From: Pontixanthobacter gangjinensis
GTDB lineage: Bacteria > Pseudomonadota > Alphaproteobacteria > Sphingomonadales > Sphingomonadaceae
Reading direction: 5' to 3'
Length of the DNA stretch: 64,000 bases
Assembly: GCF_009827545.1 (NCBI RefSeq)
Contig: NZ_WTYS01000001.1
Span: 248,001-312,000, forward strand
Part shown: piece by piece, positions 62,544 to 64,000 of the stretch
Numbering within the stretch: position 1 is the stretch's first letter
Layout of the letters: each line of letters starts with the position of its first letter
The notes under the pieces: model-generated
Database searches by the model: none
What the model saw: the letters and a program-made list of their open reading frames with translations, nothing else
Told to the model about the DNA's origin: nothing
Made by a program: the position numbers and the translations under genes

Positions 62544-63852
62544 TTTTCATCACCAGCGGCGGCGCGGTCAGACTGTCCGAATCGCGTAGCAATTCAACTG
62601 CCCTTGCAACACACCGCTCGGGTCCATCATGCGTCACCATTGCCACCAGCACTTCACCGCCATTATTCGCGCGGCCTTGTTGGATCAGGCTTTCAATCGA
62701 GACATCTGCATCGCGCATTGCGGCAGTAATTTCCGCCAGAACGCCAGGCCGGTCGGTTACCGTAAACCGGATATAGGTTTGACCGGTGCGTCCCCCGGTC
62801 TCTGCACGCGCCATGGGTTTTAGCTGCGACGCAGGAACGGAGAAGGGCGCGCCCACTTCGCCGCGGGCGATATCTATCAGATCAGCGACCACCGCGCTCG
62901 CCGTCGGTCCGTCACCGGCACCGGCACCTTGGAACAGCAACCTGCCAGAATAATTGCCTTCTGCAACCACCGCATTGGTTGCACCCGTGACATGGGCCAG
63001 CGGATGCCCTTTGGGCACCAGACAGGGCTTAACTTCCTGCAGCAGAGCGGGTTCAGCTCCGTCCACTTCGTCAACATCGGCCATGCCGATCAGCCGAATG
63101 ACATAGCCAAGCGCGTCAGCCTGCGCGATGTCAGCGGCACGAACTCTGGATATGCCTTCGCACGCCACCGCATCGAAATCGACTTTTCCGCCAAACGCAA
63201 TCGCGGCAAGTATTGCCAATTTATGCGCCGCGTCGGTGCCTTCAACATCGAAGGCCGGATCGGCTTCTGCATAACCCAGCCGCTGCGCATCGGCCAAAGT
63301 ATCTGAAAAATCGGCACCACTCGCTTCCATGGTAGAAAGTATGTAATTGGCGGTGCCGTTCAGGATGCCGTAAATCCGCTCGATAGCGTTGGCAGCTGCG
63401 CCTTCTCTCAATCCCTTTATTACAGGAATTCCTCCTGCAACCGCAGCTTCGAATTTCAAGGCACAGCCGCGCCCTTCAGCCGCTTCGGCCAGCTCAAGGC
63501 CATGATGCGCTATCATCGCCTTATTGGCAGTGACGAGCCCCTTGCCCGCTGCGATTGCATTGCGCGCAAGAGTCAAAGCTGGGCCGTCAGACCCGCCAAC
63601 CAGTTCCACCACAACATCGACATCGCCGCGTTCGGCCATCTGGGTCATGTCATCTTCCCAAACGAAGCCCGACAGATCGACACCGCGATCAAGGCTTCGA
63701 TCGCGCGCGCATACCGATACAATCTGGATCGGGCGACCGGCACGGTCTGCAACCAAGGTGCCGTTGTCTTTGAGCAAACGAATCACGCCCGCCCCAACAG
63801 TGCCGAGTCCGGCAAGGGCAACTCTCAGTGGTTTCGTCTGTGGATCAGTCAC
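62530..63852 (-). CDS. hom: Homoserine dehydrogenase
   Basis: This 440-residue enzyme reduces aspartate semialdehyde to homoserine for threonine, methionine and isoleucine. The Rossmann start VALAGLGTVGAGVIRLL, VTANKAMIAHHG, GILNGTANYILSTM, YAEADPAFDVEGTDAAHKLAIL and a C-terminal ACT domain (VTDRPGVLAEITAAMRDADVSIESLIQQG) are all visible. I use GTG at 63852 with AAGGA upstream; a TTG at 63870 would add six residues. It is probably in line with glpX, separated by the antiparallel pair. Confidence 0.94.
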   Translation of the reverse strand: MTDPQTKPLRVALAGLGTVGAGVIRLLKDNGTLVADRAGRPIQIVSVCARDRSLDRGVDLSGFVWEDDMTQMAERGDVDVVVELVGGSDGPALTLARNAIAAGKGLVTANKAMIAHHGLELAEAAEGRGCALKFEAAVAGGIPVIKGLREGAAANAIERIYGILNGTANYILSTMEASGADFSDTLADAQRLGYAEADPAFDVEGTDAAHKLAILAAIAFGGKVDFDAVACEGISRVRAADIAQADALGYVIRLIGMADVDEVDGAEPALLQEVKPCLVPKGHPLAHVTGATNAVVAEGNYSGRLLFQGAGAGDGPTASAVVADLIDIARGEVGAPFSVPASQLKPMARAETGGRTGQTYIRFTVTDRPGVLAEITAAMRDADVSIESLIQQGRANNGGEVLVAMVTHDGPERCVARAVELLRDSDSLTAPPLVMKIIRD

Positions 63853-63879
63853 GCAAATATCCTTGGTCAAATTTGGATT

Positions 63880-64000
63880 CTACTTCGAGAGGGCTTCGCG
63901 GACGCTGGCCGGGATGGGCAACGGACGGCCACTGGCAAGGTCCACATGGACATTCACCAACTCAATTTCGGCTCGCAGATCATCCCTGTCATCGGCTGCC
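63880..64000 (-). CDS. Probable acyl-CoA thioesterase (partial, C-terminus only)
   Basis: The last 39 codons and stop of a gene that enters from the right edge. The end reads ELVNVHVDLASGRPLPIPAS followed by VREALSK, the typical tail of hot-dog-fold 4-hydroxybenzoyl-CoA-type thioesterases, where a beta strand leads to a P-x-P-[IL]-P-x-x-[VL]-R-x-A helix. It lies 27 bases before the hom start on the same strand. The assignment rests on this short piece only. Confidence 0.6.
   Translation of the reverse strand, partial: AADDRDDLRAEIELVNVHVDLASGRPLPIPASVREALSK

Overview
This window reads as chromosomal DNA of an alphaproteobacterium of the order Sphingomonadales, most likely the Erythrobacteraceae. 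The signs are a serine palmitoyltransferase paired with its own acyl carrier protein (sphingolipid synthesis), a DivK-type regulator beside DUF3572, alphaproteobacterial DksA, rpmI-rplT near pheST, and an alphaproteobacterial gene transfer agent (GTA) cluster. There is no 16S gene, so the placement is inferred from gene content. I found no tRNA, rRNA, CRISPR array, insertion sequence or integrase.

Layout. 1-2.96 kb: 5' part of a cobalamin adenosyltransferase gene, a HIG1-like membrane protein, gluQRS, an HNH nuclease and a GST-like protein. 3.1-5.8 kb: kynA-kynB-kynU, joined by ATGA overlaps, taking tryptophan to anthranilate. 5.8-13.8 kb: mostly single housekeeping genes (DUF4112, an orphan peptide-binding lipoprotein, PilZ, DksA, a Sel1 protein, a FemAB-like/GDPD/RidA/HAD run), then divK and an orphan Pycsar-effector-like membrane protein. 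13.9-17.7 kb: acp-spt, a fatty acid hydroxylase-type enzyme, a Crp/Fnr regulator and a YqaA-type membrane protein.

17.8-31.9 kb: a near-complete GTA structural operon on the plus strand: terminase small and large subunits, portal, a g3.5-position protein, prohead protease, capsid, head-tail connector, a small g7-position ORF, tail terminator, major tail protein, two chaperone-type proteins, tape measure, distal tail (DUF2460), hub (DUF2163), NlpC/P60 peptidase, g15-like tail protein and a DUF2793 protein. Most genes overlap by ATGA or GTGA. No integrase, replication or lysis genes are present, so it is a domesticated particle. Two features stand out. Terminator-like hairpins lie in the leader and on both sides of the capsid gene. 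The DUF2460 gene carries a ~560-residue N-terminal extension with an internal Shine-Dalgarno and GTG exactly at the DUF2460 boundary, while the g15 protein is shorter than I recall for the Rhodobacter protein.

32.1-47.5 kb: OmpA, a Cu/Zn superoxide dismutase lipoprotein, an MFS transporter, queC, hslO, argF and argD, a Gly-rich double cold-shock protein, an M20 amidohydrolase, a second hydroxylase, a GMC oxidoreductase, and glnK-amtB behind an excellent sigma-54 promoter. 47.6-56.4 kb: an EEP-family protein, a PNPOx-like protein, prfC, pheT, pheS, then an AraC-family gene with a decayed tandem copy sitting between rplT and pheS, then rplT-rpmI. 56.5-64 kb: an outer-membrane beta-barrel, hisN-like phosphatase, another AraC regulator, prs, glpX, two coupled secreted paralogues of unknown function lying antiparallel between glpX and hom, homoserine dehydrogenase, and the 3' end of a probable acyl-CoA thioesterase gene.
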